Assembly (NCBI RefSeq): GCF_040675465.1
Contig: NZ_JBFAPA010000014.1
Span: 62,001-126,000, forward strand
DNA: 64,000 nucleotides
Direction of reading: 5' to 3'
From: Kibdelosporangium sp040675465
GTDB taxonomy: Bacteria; Actinomycetota; Actinomycetes; Mycobacteriales; Pseudonocardiaceae
Shown here: positions 14,871 through 23,518 of the stretch, in pieces
Layout: every line of letters starts with the position of its first letter
How positions within the stretch are numbered: position 1 is the first letter of the stretch
Translations under genes and position numbers: made by a program
Notes under the pieces: generated by a model
What the model saw: the letters and a program-made list of their open reading frames with translations, nothing else
The model's database searches: none
What the model was told of the DNA's origin: nothing

Positions 14871-17596
14871 GTCGGCGGCGGCTCGATGTCGCACTCGACC
14901 CACCGGCCGTCCTGTGCGGCAGCGCAGGCCAATGTGTCGGGGTGGTCCTCGCCGCGGGTGGCCCGGGATCGCTCGAGCACGGACGCGGCCATGGCCAGCG
15001 CTTTGGCCTCTTCACCCAGTCTGGCTAGATCCACAGCCAGATTGTGGTCCGCGCACAACGTGTACGGGTGATCCGCGCCGAGAATCCCGGTCAGGGCGGC
15101 GGATGCGTCCTCGTCGCGGCGACGCGCACCGGCCACGTCACCGAACGCACGCAACACGGACGCGGAGTTGACCAGCACGGCCAACGTCATCGGGTGGTCC
15201 TCGCCGAAGATCCGCGTGCACCTGTCCAGCAGCTTGGGCATCTCCACGGTCGCCGCACCGAGATCACCCGACGCGAGCCAGGTGTTGATCAGTGAGATCC
15301 CGGCGGCCAGCGTGTACTCGTGGTGCTCGCCGAACCAGATCGACAGGTCGTCGCGGTTCTGCTGGGCGCGCGGGAGTGCTTCGCCGATCCGCCCCAGCTT
15401 GCGCAAGGCCATCACTTCGGTCCGCACGGCCAGCAGCACGCCGTGATGATGCGCACCGACGACCGTCTGATAGACCGGCAGAACCGCGCGGACCTCGCTC
15501 AATGTCTCGGCGTAGCGCCCCAATCCGTACAGGTCGCGCGCGAGGTTGCAGCGGGCGAACAGGGTTCGCGGGTCCGACGGGCCGCGGGCGTCCGTCCACT
15601 GCCGGACGATCTCGCTGTCGATCGCCCGAGCCTCGGCGAACCGGCCGAGCAGCCGGAGGGACACCGCGATGTTGTTGCGGATCGTGCGGATCTTGTCCTG
15701 GTCGTTGATGTCGTTGCGTTGCTGGCGGTGCAGGCTGGCCTCGTCGACGGTCAGCGCGTTGTCGTACCGGCCGAAGATGCGCAGATCGGCACCGCGGTTC
15801 TTGTCCAGATCCGCCGTGTAGTCCAGTTCCGGCCCGAACTCGGGGTGGTTGCCCAGGTGCTCCAACGCCTCCAGGGTGACCTGCCGGGCGGCCGAGTACC
15901 GGCCTTGCATGCGCATCGCGTTGCCCAGATGGTGCCGCGCCAACACGTACACGTGGTGGTCCGCCTCGGATGCGTTGGTGCCGTTGACCGAGCTGATCAG
16001 CTGGCGGCCGAGGTCCGCGCTCTGCTGGTAGTGGCCGATCCGGTAGAGGTAGCGGACCTGGTCGAGCACGACCCGGCGGGCCTCGAAGTCCTCGGCGTTG
16101 GCCAGGTCGGCGGCGATGATGTGCGGCCCCACTTCCGCGTAGTGGCCCCAGAACCGGGAGTCGTCGGGCTCGCCCGGGTTGGCAGCGGCCAGGATCGCCT
16201 GCACGTTCGCGCGCCCGCGGGCCAGCCTGGTCTCGCCGAGCCAGTCCTGCAGAACTCGCTGGAAGACGGCGTGCACGCCGATCCGCTCCGGTTCGCCCTC
16301 GATCAACACCACCAGCCCGTGCCGGCGCAGATCGCGCACGGCCTGGTTGAGCGTGGGCGCATGCCGCAGGGCTTCGCGCAGCGTGGCCGTGACCGCGCCC
16401 TGCCTGCCACTGCGCAACAACGTGAGCGACAGCGGCTCGGCGCCCAGCCAGGCGAACAACTCCAGCAACTGCGCGGCGGCCGGAGCGGACTCGGCCAGCC
16501 GGGTGAACGCGACATGGAGGAACCCGGGCACGGTCGCCGGATAGCCGGCCGCCTTGGTCCGGTCGTCGTCCAGGATCGCGTGCAGCTGCTTGTCGAGGTC
16601 GTCGAGGTAGCTGGCGACCGGGACGCCGGTCGCCAGGTGCCAGGCGACCTGTTCCACCGCAAGGGGAAGGTCACCGAGCCGGGCGGCCACGCGCTCCGCG
16701 TCCGACCTGGTCACGTCGGCCCGGTCGGCCAGCAGCCGGACGCTTTCGGCCCGGTCGAACACCCCGACCTCAAGCACCGAGCCATGATCGGCCCAGTCCG
16801 GGTCGCGCGAGGTGAGCAGGACCCGGCCGGACCCGAGGTCCCGCAACGAGGGCATCGAGCCGGGGGACCCGGCGTCGTCGAACACCAGCAGCCAGCGCAG
16901 CGAACTGCGGGCCAGCGCGGCCACCACCTGCCGGGGCGGGTGCTGGGCGTCCTCGCTGCGCGGCAGACCCAGCCGGTTGCCCAGCAGCGCAAGGGAAGTA
17001 CGCAGCTGCGACGGGTTCTCCGCGGGCACCCACCAGACCAGGTCGTACTGGTCGCGATAGCGGTGCAGGTACTCGATGGCCAACTGGGTCTTGCCCACCC
17101 CGCCGATCCCGGTGACCGTCACGACCGGCGCGCCGGTGCGCAGCACCTCATGAATGGTCCGGACCAGGTGTTCGCGGCCGACGAACCAGACGTTGCGCGG
17201 CGGCAGCTCACCGGACAGGTCCATCGACGGCGACGGCAGGGAACGGGTTTCCTGCGGTTGCGTGGTCTCCGCCGTGCCGGGGGAGACCGCGGCCAGCCAG
17301 AGCTGGTGGAACCGCTCGACCTCCGCCTCCACGTCCGGGGCGTGCACGCTCTTGCCCGCCATGTACCGCACGACACACTCGAACTTCGACCAGCCGGGCA
17401 CACTCTCCCCACGGAGCATCTGGCCGACGGTCTCGTGGCTCACCGTGTCGGGCATGCCGGGGCGGTGGCGCACAGCGATGCTGATCATCCGCATGCTCGG
17501 GATCCCGGCATCGCGGTAGAGGTCGTGCAGGGCGTGGACGAGGTCACGCACCGGGCCAGGCGCCAGGCCTTCCGGTCTCGGAACGCCAGGTGCCAT
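14867..17596 (-). CDS. HTH-NB-ARC-TPR STAND protein (FxsT-like)
   Basis: 909 aa from ATG 17596 (a TTG at 17608 is also possible). Residues 1-110 form an XRE-like helical region (SHETVGQMLRGESVPGW). LPPRNVWFVGRE then leads into the NB-ARC P-loop TGIGGVGKTQLAIEYL and Walker B-like WLLVFDDAG. The C-terminal half is a run of TPR units recognisable by repeated GR(Y/F)xxA and GEDHPxTL. The PPRN-x-FVGRE entry is characteristic of the TPR ATPases of FxSxx-COOH loci. It converges on DUF1479 and is divergent from the cyclase-like gene across an inverted-repeat-rich gap. Confidence 0.85.
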   Translation of the reverse strand: MAPGVPRPEGLAPGPVRDLVHALHDLYRDAGIPSMRMISIAVRHRPGMPDTVSHETVGQMLRGESVPGWSKFECVVRYMAGKSVHAPDVEAEVERFHQLWLAAVSPGTAETTQPQETRSLPSPSMDLSGELPPRNVWFVGREHLVRTIHEVLRTGAPVVTVTGIGGVGKTQLAIEYLHRYRDQYDLVWWVPAENPSQLRTSLALLGNRLGLPRSEDAQHPPRQVVAALARSSLRWLLVFDDAGSPGSMPSLRDLGSGRVLLTSRDPDWADHGSVLEVGVFDRAESVRLLADRADVTRSDAERVAARLGDLPLAVEQVAWHLATGVPVASYLDDLDKQLHAILDDDRTKAAGYPATVPGFLHVAFTRLAESAPAAAQLLELFAWLGAEPLSLTLLRSGRQGAVTATLREALRHAPTLNQAVRDLRRHGLVVLIEGEPERIGVHAVFQRVLQDWLGETRLARGRANVQAILAAANPGEPDDSRFWGHYAEVGPHIIAADLANAEDFEARRVVLDQVRYLYRIGHYQQSADLGRQLISSVNGTNASEADHHVYVLARHHLGNAMRMQGRYSAARQVTLEALEHLGNHPEFGPELDYTADLDKNRGADLRIFGRYDNALTVDEASLHRQQRNDINDQDKIRTIRNNIAVSLRLLGRFAEARAIDSEIVRQWTDARGPSDPRTLFARCNLARDLYGLGRYAETLSEVRAVLPVYQTVVGAHHHGVLLAVRTEVMALRKLGRIGEALPRAQQNRDDLSIWFGEHHEYTLAAGISLINTWLASGDLGAATVEMPKLLDRCTRIFGEDHPMTLAVLVNSASVLRAFGDVAGARRRDEDASAALTGILGADHPYTLCADHNLAVDLARLGEEAKALAMAASVLERSRATRGEDHPDTLACAAAQDGRWVECDIEPPPT

Positions 17597-17638
17597 GGTC
17601 ACGTCCAAACGCGGGACATGTCAGATACCGTCAAATTA

Positions 17639-17672
17639 TGTCAGGCGGTTGTGCGGCCGACAACGCCTGACA
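17639..17672. promoter_or_regulatory. inverted repeat in the divergent promoter region
   Basis: TGTCAGGC (17639-17646) faces GCCTGACA (17665-17672), and inside them GTTGT faces ACAAC with one bulged base. Further TGTCA/CGTCA half-sites lie on both sides between 17618 and 17740. The location between the divergent STAND and cyclase-like genes suggests an operator. There is no T-tract, so a terminator is unlikely. Confidence 0.5.
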
Positions 17673-17733
17673 GCAACTTACGTCAAGAATCGTCCGGGGC
17701 TGTCGCGGTACGGCCGCCCGCGCCGGGCGGGAA

Positions 17734-18408
17734 GTGACAATTGTTGGCGTGGGCAGCGGGAGGACCTTACCGAAAAGCGGCGAACTGCGTTATGGACTCG
17801 TGGTCGCCGTTGACATCGAGGGTTTCAGCAAGATGGGAATCCTCGACCAGGCGAGCGCGCAGGCACAGCTCGGCGTGCTGATGGAGCAGGCGGCGGCCGG
17901 TGCCGGGCTGTCCCGGTCGGGCTGGTACGTCCAGCCCCGTGGCGACGGCGAACTCGCTGTACTGCCAACGGATACCGATGTGGCCTGGGTGGTGGCGCGC
18001 TACACCCAGCTGCTGGCAGACGGTCTGCGCGATCTGCGCTCGAACGCCTTGGCGCAGCCTCATTTCCGGCTGCGCGTCGCGATGCACCACGGTCCCCTCG
18101 CGGGCGGCGAGCTCGGCCCGGTCGGCGACGCCCCGATCGTGGCCTGCCGGTTGCTGGACTCCTCGCCGGTGAAGCAAGCACTGGCCGGTAACGATTCCAC
18201 GGATCTCGTTCTGGTCATCTCCCGGCAGTTGTTCACCGACATCGTGCTCACCGGGTTCCACGGTCTGTCACCCGGCCGGTTCCGCGCCATTCGTGCCAAG
18301 ATCAAGGGGAGGACATACTGGGGGTATGTCTGCCAAGGCTCACCCATTGGTGTGACGGACACACCTCATGGTGACCGAGACCGTGATGTTCTCATCGTGG
18401 CCGACTAG
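17734..18408 (+). CDS. class III nucleotide-cyclase-homology protein, probably degenerate
   Basis: 224 aa. VVAVDIEGFSKMG has the first metal-binding Asp and QPRGDGELAVL the second, as in class III adenylyl/guanylyl cyclases. In the later block GDAPIVACRLLDSS the transition-state Arg is kept, but the Asn usually three or four residues before it is missing. Activity is therefore doubtful; a nucleotide-binding or allosteric role is possible. It sits between two NB-ARC/TPR genes of the RiPP locus. A similar domain is fused to a NACHT ATPase at 53200. The GTG start is provisional. Confidence 0.7.
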   Translation: MTIVGVGSGRTLPKSGELRYGLVVAVDIEGFSKMGILDQASAQAQLGVLMEQAAAGAGLSRSGWYVQPRGDGELAVLPTDTDVAWVVARYTQLLADGLRDLRSNALAQPHFRLRVAMHHGPLAGGELGPVGDAPIVACRLLDSSPVKQALAGNDSTDLVLVISRQLFTDIVLTGFHGLSPGRFRAIRAKIKGRTYWGYVCQGSPIGVTDTPHGDRDRDVLIVAD

Positions 18409-18434
18409 ATTTGAACTGAACTCATCCGGTCAGG

Positions 18435-18460
18435 TGTACGTAACTTCCATGTACGCAACT
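18435..18460 (+). promoter_or_regulatory. direct repeats upstream of fxsT
   Basis: TGTACGTAACT (18435-18445) and TGTACGCAACT (18450-18460) are near-identical direct repeats with a 15-bp period. They lie about 90-115 bp before the fxsT start, with another small repeat (GAACT twice) just upstream. Candidate activator or repressor sites; no regulator is assigned. Confidence 0.35.
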
Positions 18461-18548
18461 GAAGATTACTAGTAGCTTCCTATCCGAAGCGCCGGGCCTC
18501 GCCTGAACGGGTAGGCGGCATGGTGGCATCGGTCCACGGGCGAGGTGT

Positions 18549-21500
18549 GTGGTGACGGGCGAGACCGGGCGGACGGAGCCGTCGGTGGTTCCGCGTCGAG
18601 GGCTGTCCATCGGTGACAAACGGCGCCTGATGGACGCGGTCAACTCCGTGCCCGCGCTGACCGACTCCTACCAGCGCCAGCAGGTTCTCCAGCAGCTGCA
18701 CGAGGAGTACGGCGACGCGTTCGACCCGGCCGCGCTCGGCGCGCAGAACAACAACTGGGTCATCGTCGACCAGTGCATCCGGCTGGGTGCCATGCCGGAG
18801 CTGGTCAGCGTGCTCAAGTTCGTCGGCGCCGAGACGCCCCAGTGGCGGCGGCTGGAGACGCTGGTGGCGGAGCTGTTCCAGGGCGAGGTGGACGACCGGC
18901 TCGAAGAGCAGGTCTCCGGGCTTCTTGATCTTGTGCCCCGGGAGGCCGTCGAGATCGCCTTGCGGCATGATTCGTTCACGCCTTACCGCTCGCTGTCGCC
19001 GGCCGATCCCGGAACGGCGACAGACACCTACCAGTGGCTCCGCGCACAGCCGGACCCACTGGCCGTGATCCACTTCCTCGAGGTGGTCGGCCACCACCTC
19101 GAGCGGGACGCGGCCGTGGAACTGCACCGCCTGACAGATGACCTTGCCCAGCGGCTCGGGCTGACCGCGCAGGTGCGCCGGCTCTGTAAGTCGCTTCAGA
19201 CGGCCTCGACGACCCCGCCTGGTCCGGCGGCCGAGGCGCAAGCAGAAGGTTCCGCCCATGCCGAAACCGAAGGGGGCGACGTGAGCGCGCCCGATGTCCG
19301 GAGCGACGAGTCCGCGCGCGCTCTACGAGTACGTCCCCGCGTGTGGGGCGGGGTCCCGCCGCGCAACAGCAACTTCACCGGTCGCGCCGACCTGCTCGGG
19401 CACATCCACGAATCGCTGCACCGGCATTCCCAGTCCACGCTGGTCCCGCAGCCGCTGCACGGCCTCGGCGGGATCGGCAAGAGCCAGCTGGCCGTCGAGT
19501 ACGCCCACCGCAACCAGTACGACTACGAGCTGGTCTGGTGGATCCAGGGCGATGACGAGCAGTCGATCCGGCGCTCGCTGTCCTCGCTCGCGCGACGGCT
19601 CGGCACGGCGGAGAGCGAGGACGTCCAGGAGATCGTGGACGGCGTGCTGGACGCGCTGCGGCTGGGCGCACCGCACGAGAAGTGGCTGCTGATCTACGAC
19701 AACGCCCCGGAACCGTCGGTGGTGCAACGGTATCTGCCCAGCGGCCCCGGGCATGTGCTGGTGACCTCGCGCAGCCGCAGCTGGTCGGGGATGCCCAACG
19801 CGATCGAGATCGACGTGTTCGCCCCCGAGGAGAGCGTCGAGCTGCTCGCCAAGCGCTGGCCGGAGCTCACCGAGGAGGAGGCGCTGACCCTGGCCGAGCA
19901 GCTGGGGCACCTGCCGCTCGCCCTCGAACAGGCCATCGCCGTGCACGAACAGACCGGCATGCCGCTCGCGGACTACCTGCGGGCGTTGGAGAAGAGCCCT
20001 CGGGTCATCATGGACGAGGGCGCGCCGGCCAACTACCCGCGCTCGGTGGCCGCCGCACTGGAGCTGGCCTACAAGAGCGTCCAGGAAAGCTCACCGGCCG
20101 CCGCCGCGCTGCTGAAGCTGTGCACTTTCCTTTCCTCGCAGCCGATTTCCATCCCCCTGCTGTCCAGGGGCCGCAACGCCCTGCCGGTCGCGGAGCTCAA
20201 GGACGACATCCTGCTGCGCCGCGCGGTGCGCGACCTCGGCCGGTTCGCGCTGATCCAGCTGGACGTCGGGCGCGACTTCATCCGGATCCACGCCCTGATC
20301 CGGGCCGTGCTGCGGGACAACATCCCGACCGAGGAACGCACCGCGCTGCAGCAGTCCGCGCACGCGTTGCTGGCCGGCGCCAACCCGCGGGACCCGGACG
20401 AGTCGGCCACCTGGACCCAGCATGCCCAGATCGCCCCGCACGTGGTGCCCTCCGGGCTGATCTACTCGCTGGAGCAGGACGTGCGGCAGGTGGTGCTGGA
20501 CCAGATCCGGTACCTGTTCGCGATCGGCGACTACCAGGGCAGTGTCGACCTTGGACAGTCCACAGTGGCCTCATGGCGGGCCGGGTGCGGCCCGGACGAC
20601 GTGCTGACCCTGGTGGCCACCCGGCACGTGGCCAACGCACTGCGCATGCTCGGCCGGTACCACGAGGCCAAGCGGCTCAACCAGGCGACGCTGGAGCGGA
20701 TGAACGCCTCGCCGGAGCTGGGCCCGGACCACGAGCACACGTTGGAGACGGCCAACCTGCTGGCGGCGGACCTGCGGCTGGCCGGTGAGCTGCACGCGGC
20801 GTTCCGGCTCGACGAGCAGACCCTGGAGTCCTACCGCTCGCTGCTCGGTGAGCGGGACCCCAACACGCTGCGCGCCATGACGAACCTGGCGGTCGACCAC
20901 CGCATCCTCGGCGACTTCCGCACCGCACTGCGGCTCGACCAGGCCAACGTCGACATCCGCCGGGACATGTTCGGCGACGACCACCCCAGGACCCTGATCT
21001 CCTACAACTGCCTGATCCGGGACCTCTACGGGCTGGGCCAGTTCCACAGCGCCCTCGAGCTCGCGCAGCAGAAGATGCCGGTGTACGAGCAGAAGCTGCC
21101 GAAGAACCACAACTACGTGCTGGTGGCGAAGCGCAACCTGGCGATCCTGCTGCGCAAGGCCGGGCATCACGAGGCCGCGCTGGAGGCCAGCGTGAAGCTG
21201 CTGGACAACTGCCGCCGGAAGTTCGGCAGGCACCACGAGCACACGCTGTCCGCGATGCTGACGTTGAGCAACGCCTACCGGGTGACCGGGAACCTGGCGA
21301 AGGCGCTGGAGCATGGCCAAAGCGCGCTCACCGCCTACCGTGAGGTGCTCGGGCAGTCGCACCCGTTCACCCACGCCTGTCAGGTCAACGTCGCCATCGT
21401 GCTGCGGTTGCTCGGCCGCAACCCCGAGGCGGCCGCGCTGACCGACGAGGCGCTGGCCGCGTTGACCCTTTCGCTCGGTGACAGCCATCCGCACACGCTG

Positions 21501-21806
21501 TGCGCCGCGCACACCAAGGCGAACAACCTGGCCACGGACGGGCGCCTGCAGGAGGCGATCGATCTCGGCCGGCAGACCCTGGAACGGTCCCGCCTGGTCC
21601 GCGGCGAACACCATGTGAACACGCTGACCTGTGCCGCGAACCTGTCGCTGGACCTGGAGAAGCTGGGCGAGCTGAGGGAGGCCAACCGGTTGCGCCGGGA
21701 GACCCTCGACCAGCTCGGCGTGCAGCTGGGCACCGACCACCCGGAGACCATGAACGCGGGCGTCTACCGCCGGATGGAGTCCGATGTGGAGGTTCCGGTG
21801 ATGTAG
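18549..21806 (+). CDS. fxsT: FxSxx-COOH system TPR ATPase FxsT with N-terminal EAD-like domain
   Basis: 1085 aa, GTG start (18552 also possible). Residues 10-100 (GDKRRLMDAVNSVPALTDS onward), with a second similar helical block to about 215, look like effector-associated domains (EAD2-like) of actinobacterial conflict systems. A linker and VWGGVPPRNSNFTGRADL (about 264) follow, then P-loop GLGGIGKSQLAVEY (about 304), Walker B-like WLLIYDNAP and NB-ARC helices. About ten TPR units with GxDHPxTL-type loops make up the rest. PPRN-x-NFTGR is typical of FxsT. Its 3' end overlaps the convergent HEXXH gene by 43 bp. Likely a sensor or scaffold for the RiPP system. Confidence 0.85.
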   Translation: MVTGETGRTEPSVVPRRGLSIGDKRRLMDAVNSVPALTDSYQRQQVLQQLHEEYGDAFDPAALGAQNNNWVIVDQCIRLGAMPELVSVLKFVGAETPQWRRLETLVAELFQGEVDDRLEEQVSGLLDLVPREAVEIALRHDSFTPYRSLSPADPGTATDTYQWLRAQPDPLAVIHFLEVVGHHLERDAAVELHRLTDDLAQRLGLTAQVRRLCKSLQTASTTPPGPAAEAQAEGSAHAETEGGDVSAPDVRSDESARALRVRPRVWGGVPPRNSNFTGRADLLGHIHESLHRHSQSTLVPQPLHGLGGIGKSQLAVEYAHRNQYDYELVWWIQGDDEQSIRRSLSSLARRLGTAESEDVQEIVDGVLDALRLGAPHEKWLLIYDNAPEPSVVQRYLPSGPGHVLVTSRSRSWSGMPNAIEIDVFAPEESVELLAKRWPELTEEEALTLAEQLGHLPLALEQAIAVHEQTGMPLADYLRALEKSPRVIMDEGAPANYPRSVAAALELAYKSVQESSPAAAALLKLCTFLSSQPISIPLLSRGRNALPVAELKDDILLRRAVRDLGRFALIQLDVGRDFIRIHALIRAVLRDNIPTEERTALQQSAHALLAGANPRDPDESATWTQHAQIAPHVVPSGLIYSLEQDVRQVVLDQIRYLFAIGDYQGSVDLGQSTVASWRAGCGPDDVLTLVATRHVANALRMLGRYHEAKRLNQATLERMNASPELGPDHEHTLETANLLAADLRLAGELHAAFRLDEQTLESYRSLLGERDPNTLRAMTNLAVDHRILGDFRTALRLDQANVDIRRDMFGDDHPRTLISYNCLIRDLYGLGQFHSALELAQQKMPVYEQKLPKNHNYVLVAKRNLAILLRKAGHHEAALEASVKLLDNCRRKFGRHHEHTLSAMLTLSNAYRVTGNLAKALEHGQSALTAYREVLGQSHPFTHACQVNVAIVLRLLGRNPEAAALTDEALAALTLSLGDSHPHTLCAAHTKANNLATDGRLQEAIDLGRQTLERSRLVRGEHHVNTLTCAANLSLDLEKLGELREANRLRRETLDQLGVQLGTDHPETMNAGVYRRMESDVEVPVM

Positions 21807-23518
21807 CGAGACACCATGTCCCGCAACGGCAGGTACCGCCGATCGTCCCTCGCCGCCCGGACCAGTTCGGGCCGGACGGCGAGGGGCGATCGGTCCGGGT
21901 CCGCGCAGAGCCTGGCATGGGCGACCGACAAGGACGCCCAACCCGTCTCGTCCGTTGTTCCCGCGGCGATGTCAGCCAGCCGCTCGGCCTGCACCTTCCG
22001 GTAATCGCCTGCCAGCAAGGCAAGATCGCCCGGGTTCGCGCCCGGGCAGTGTGCGGCGAACGCGACCGGGTCGGCGGCCAGGCCGGTGAGCGTCGCCGGG
22101 TCCTCGACCCATTCGGTGGCCAGCCGGAACAACGGGCTGTCGCCGCCCGGTGCCGACTCCGCGGTCGTGTGGTAGAGCGGATCGCCCTGCGGCGCAACGG
22201 TTTCCCCGCGTTCCCAGGCGTCGGCCACGGCGGCGACCTCGGCGGGGTCGGGCTCGGCGTACCGCAACCGCCAGAGCGCCAGGTGATGCGCGGTCAGGTC
22301 GCCGGCCAGCCTGCGGATGTCAGCGCTGAGGCCGGTTTCCGGCAGGCGGTCGATCTGTTCGCCGACTGCTTCGGCCAACGCCGTCCCGGCCGGGGTGAGC
22401 GCGCTCGCGGTCGCCAGGATCCGGCGCGCGATCCACAGTTGCCTGAGGGTTCTGGCGTACATCAGCTCGGCCGCTCGACCCGCTCCCGGCCACTCGCGGC
22501 TCCAGAAGTCCGCGACCCCAAGGAAAGCGTAGGTTCCGTGCAGCAGCCCCGGCAGGCCCCTCGGGTCGTTGCGCCACGGTGAGTAGACCCGCGGTCCGGT
22601 CTCCATCTGGTGCACGGGAACCAGATCGTGCAGGGCACTGAGCCGGAAGTGCTGGATCTCGTGGACCAGGGTGGCGGCGAACCGTTGCGGGCCGGCCGGC
22701 TCGGTCAGCGCCACGGCGCCGGGCGCCTGCGCGGAACTGGCACTCACCCCGGCGAACCGGCCTTGCTGGTCGACCGGGACCAGGCACTGGAGCGCGGACG
22801 TCACGGCTGCCAGCCGGTCCGGGTGCCGTTCGGCCAGCACCGCCAGGGCGCCGTCCAGGTGCCGCCGCCAGCGGTCGATCTCCGGTCCAGGCACCTGGTA
22901 GCGCACCGGAAGACCGAAACAGGTCCAGTACGCGTCGGCGTCGTCGACGTACACGGTGACAGCGTCTGTCTCAAGGGCGCGGACCGGTTGCCAGTCCAAG
23001 GGTTTCGCGCCATCCAGCCGCACCGGATCGCCGGGTGCGGCCCGGGCCAGAGCCCACGGCCCCCCACTGTCTACTGTGGCCAGTCCCAGGGTGGGGAGGC
23101 TCACCTTGCCCGTGCGTACCGGGACCAGCACATCGATGTCCACTCCGGACCGGACGGCCGCCGCGAGCGCGATGGATCCGAGGTGTGCCAGGTGGATCCA
23201 CAATGGCGTCCGGGACGGGGAACCGGCCAGCCGATGCAGGCACCGCGCGGCCCACGCCCCGGCCTGCGGACCGCTCAACAAGCCGGCGACCACGTCCGGG
23301 GCGCGCCGCTGGATCGCCGCCAGGGCCGCGAAACTCTCCCGCAGACCGGCGATCTGCGCGTCCTCGGGAGCGTCCTGCCCGGCCAGGTCGAGGATCGCGC
23401 GCAGCTGCACCAGCCGCTTGCTCAGCTGACCGCCGCGCAACAAATCCGTCTCCGCGCGGGAACCCGCTCCGCTCATCGACTCGACCAGCCCGCTGGGCAG
23501 GGTGTGGGTGGTGGTCAA
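21764..23518 (-). CDS. HEXXH-motif peptide-modification protein of the FxSxx system
   Basis: 584 aa from a TTG that overlaps the radical SAM stop (TTGA); ATG 23476 is an alternative. The signature LVHEIQHFRLSALHDLVP has HEIQH at 286-290, the HEXXH motif of the domain usually fused behind the radical SAM half of FxsB. The opening HTLPSGLVES also matches the start of that domain. It may be a hydroxylase- or protease-like metalloenzyme acting on the precursor; its reaction is not settled. In many genomes this domain is part of one FxsB chain; here it is a separate, coupled gene. Confidence 0.85.
   Translation of the reverse strand: MTTTHTLPSGLVESMSGAGSRAETDLLRGGQLSKRLVQLRAILDLAGQDAPEDAQIAGLRESFAALAAIQRRAPDVVAGLLSGPQAGAWAARCLHRLAGSPSRTPLWIHLAHLGSIALAAAVRSGVDIDVLVPVRTGKVSLPTLGLATVDSGGPWALARAAPGDPVRLDGAKPLDWQPVRALETDAVTVYVDDADAYWTCFGLPVRYQVPGPEIDRWRRHLDGALAVLAERHPDRLAAVTSALQCLVPVDQQGRFAGVSASSAQAPGAVALTEPAGPQRFAATLVHEIQHFRLSALHDLVPVHQMETGPRVYSPWRNDPRGLPGLLHGTYAFLGVADFWSREWPGAGRAAELMYARTLRQLWIARRILATASALTPAGTALAEAVGEQIDRLPETGLSADIRRLAGDLTAHHLALWRLRYAEPDPAEVAAVADAWERGETVAPQGDPLYHTTAESAPGGDSPLFRLATEWVEDPATLTGLAADPVAFAAHCPGANPGDLALLAGDYRKVQAERLADIAAGTTDETGWASLSVAHARLCADPDRSPLAVRPELVRAARDDRRYLPLRDMVSRYITGTSTSDSIRR

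Noticed and set aside
15320..17737. 805-codon plus-strand open frame opposite the NB-ARC/TPR gene
   Set aside because: No motif, and the minus-strand frame has a complete P-loop ATPase with TPRs.
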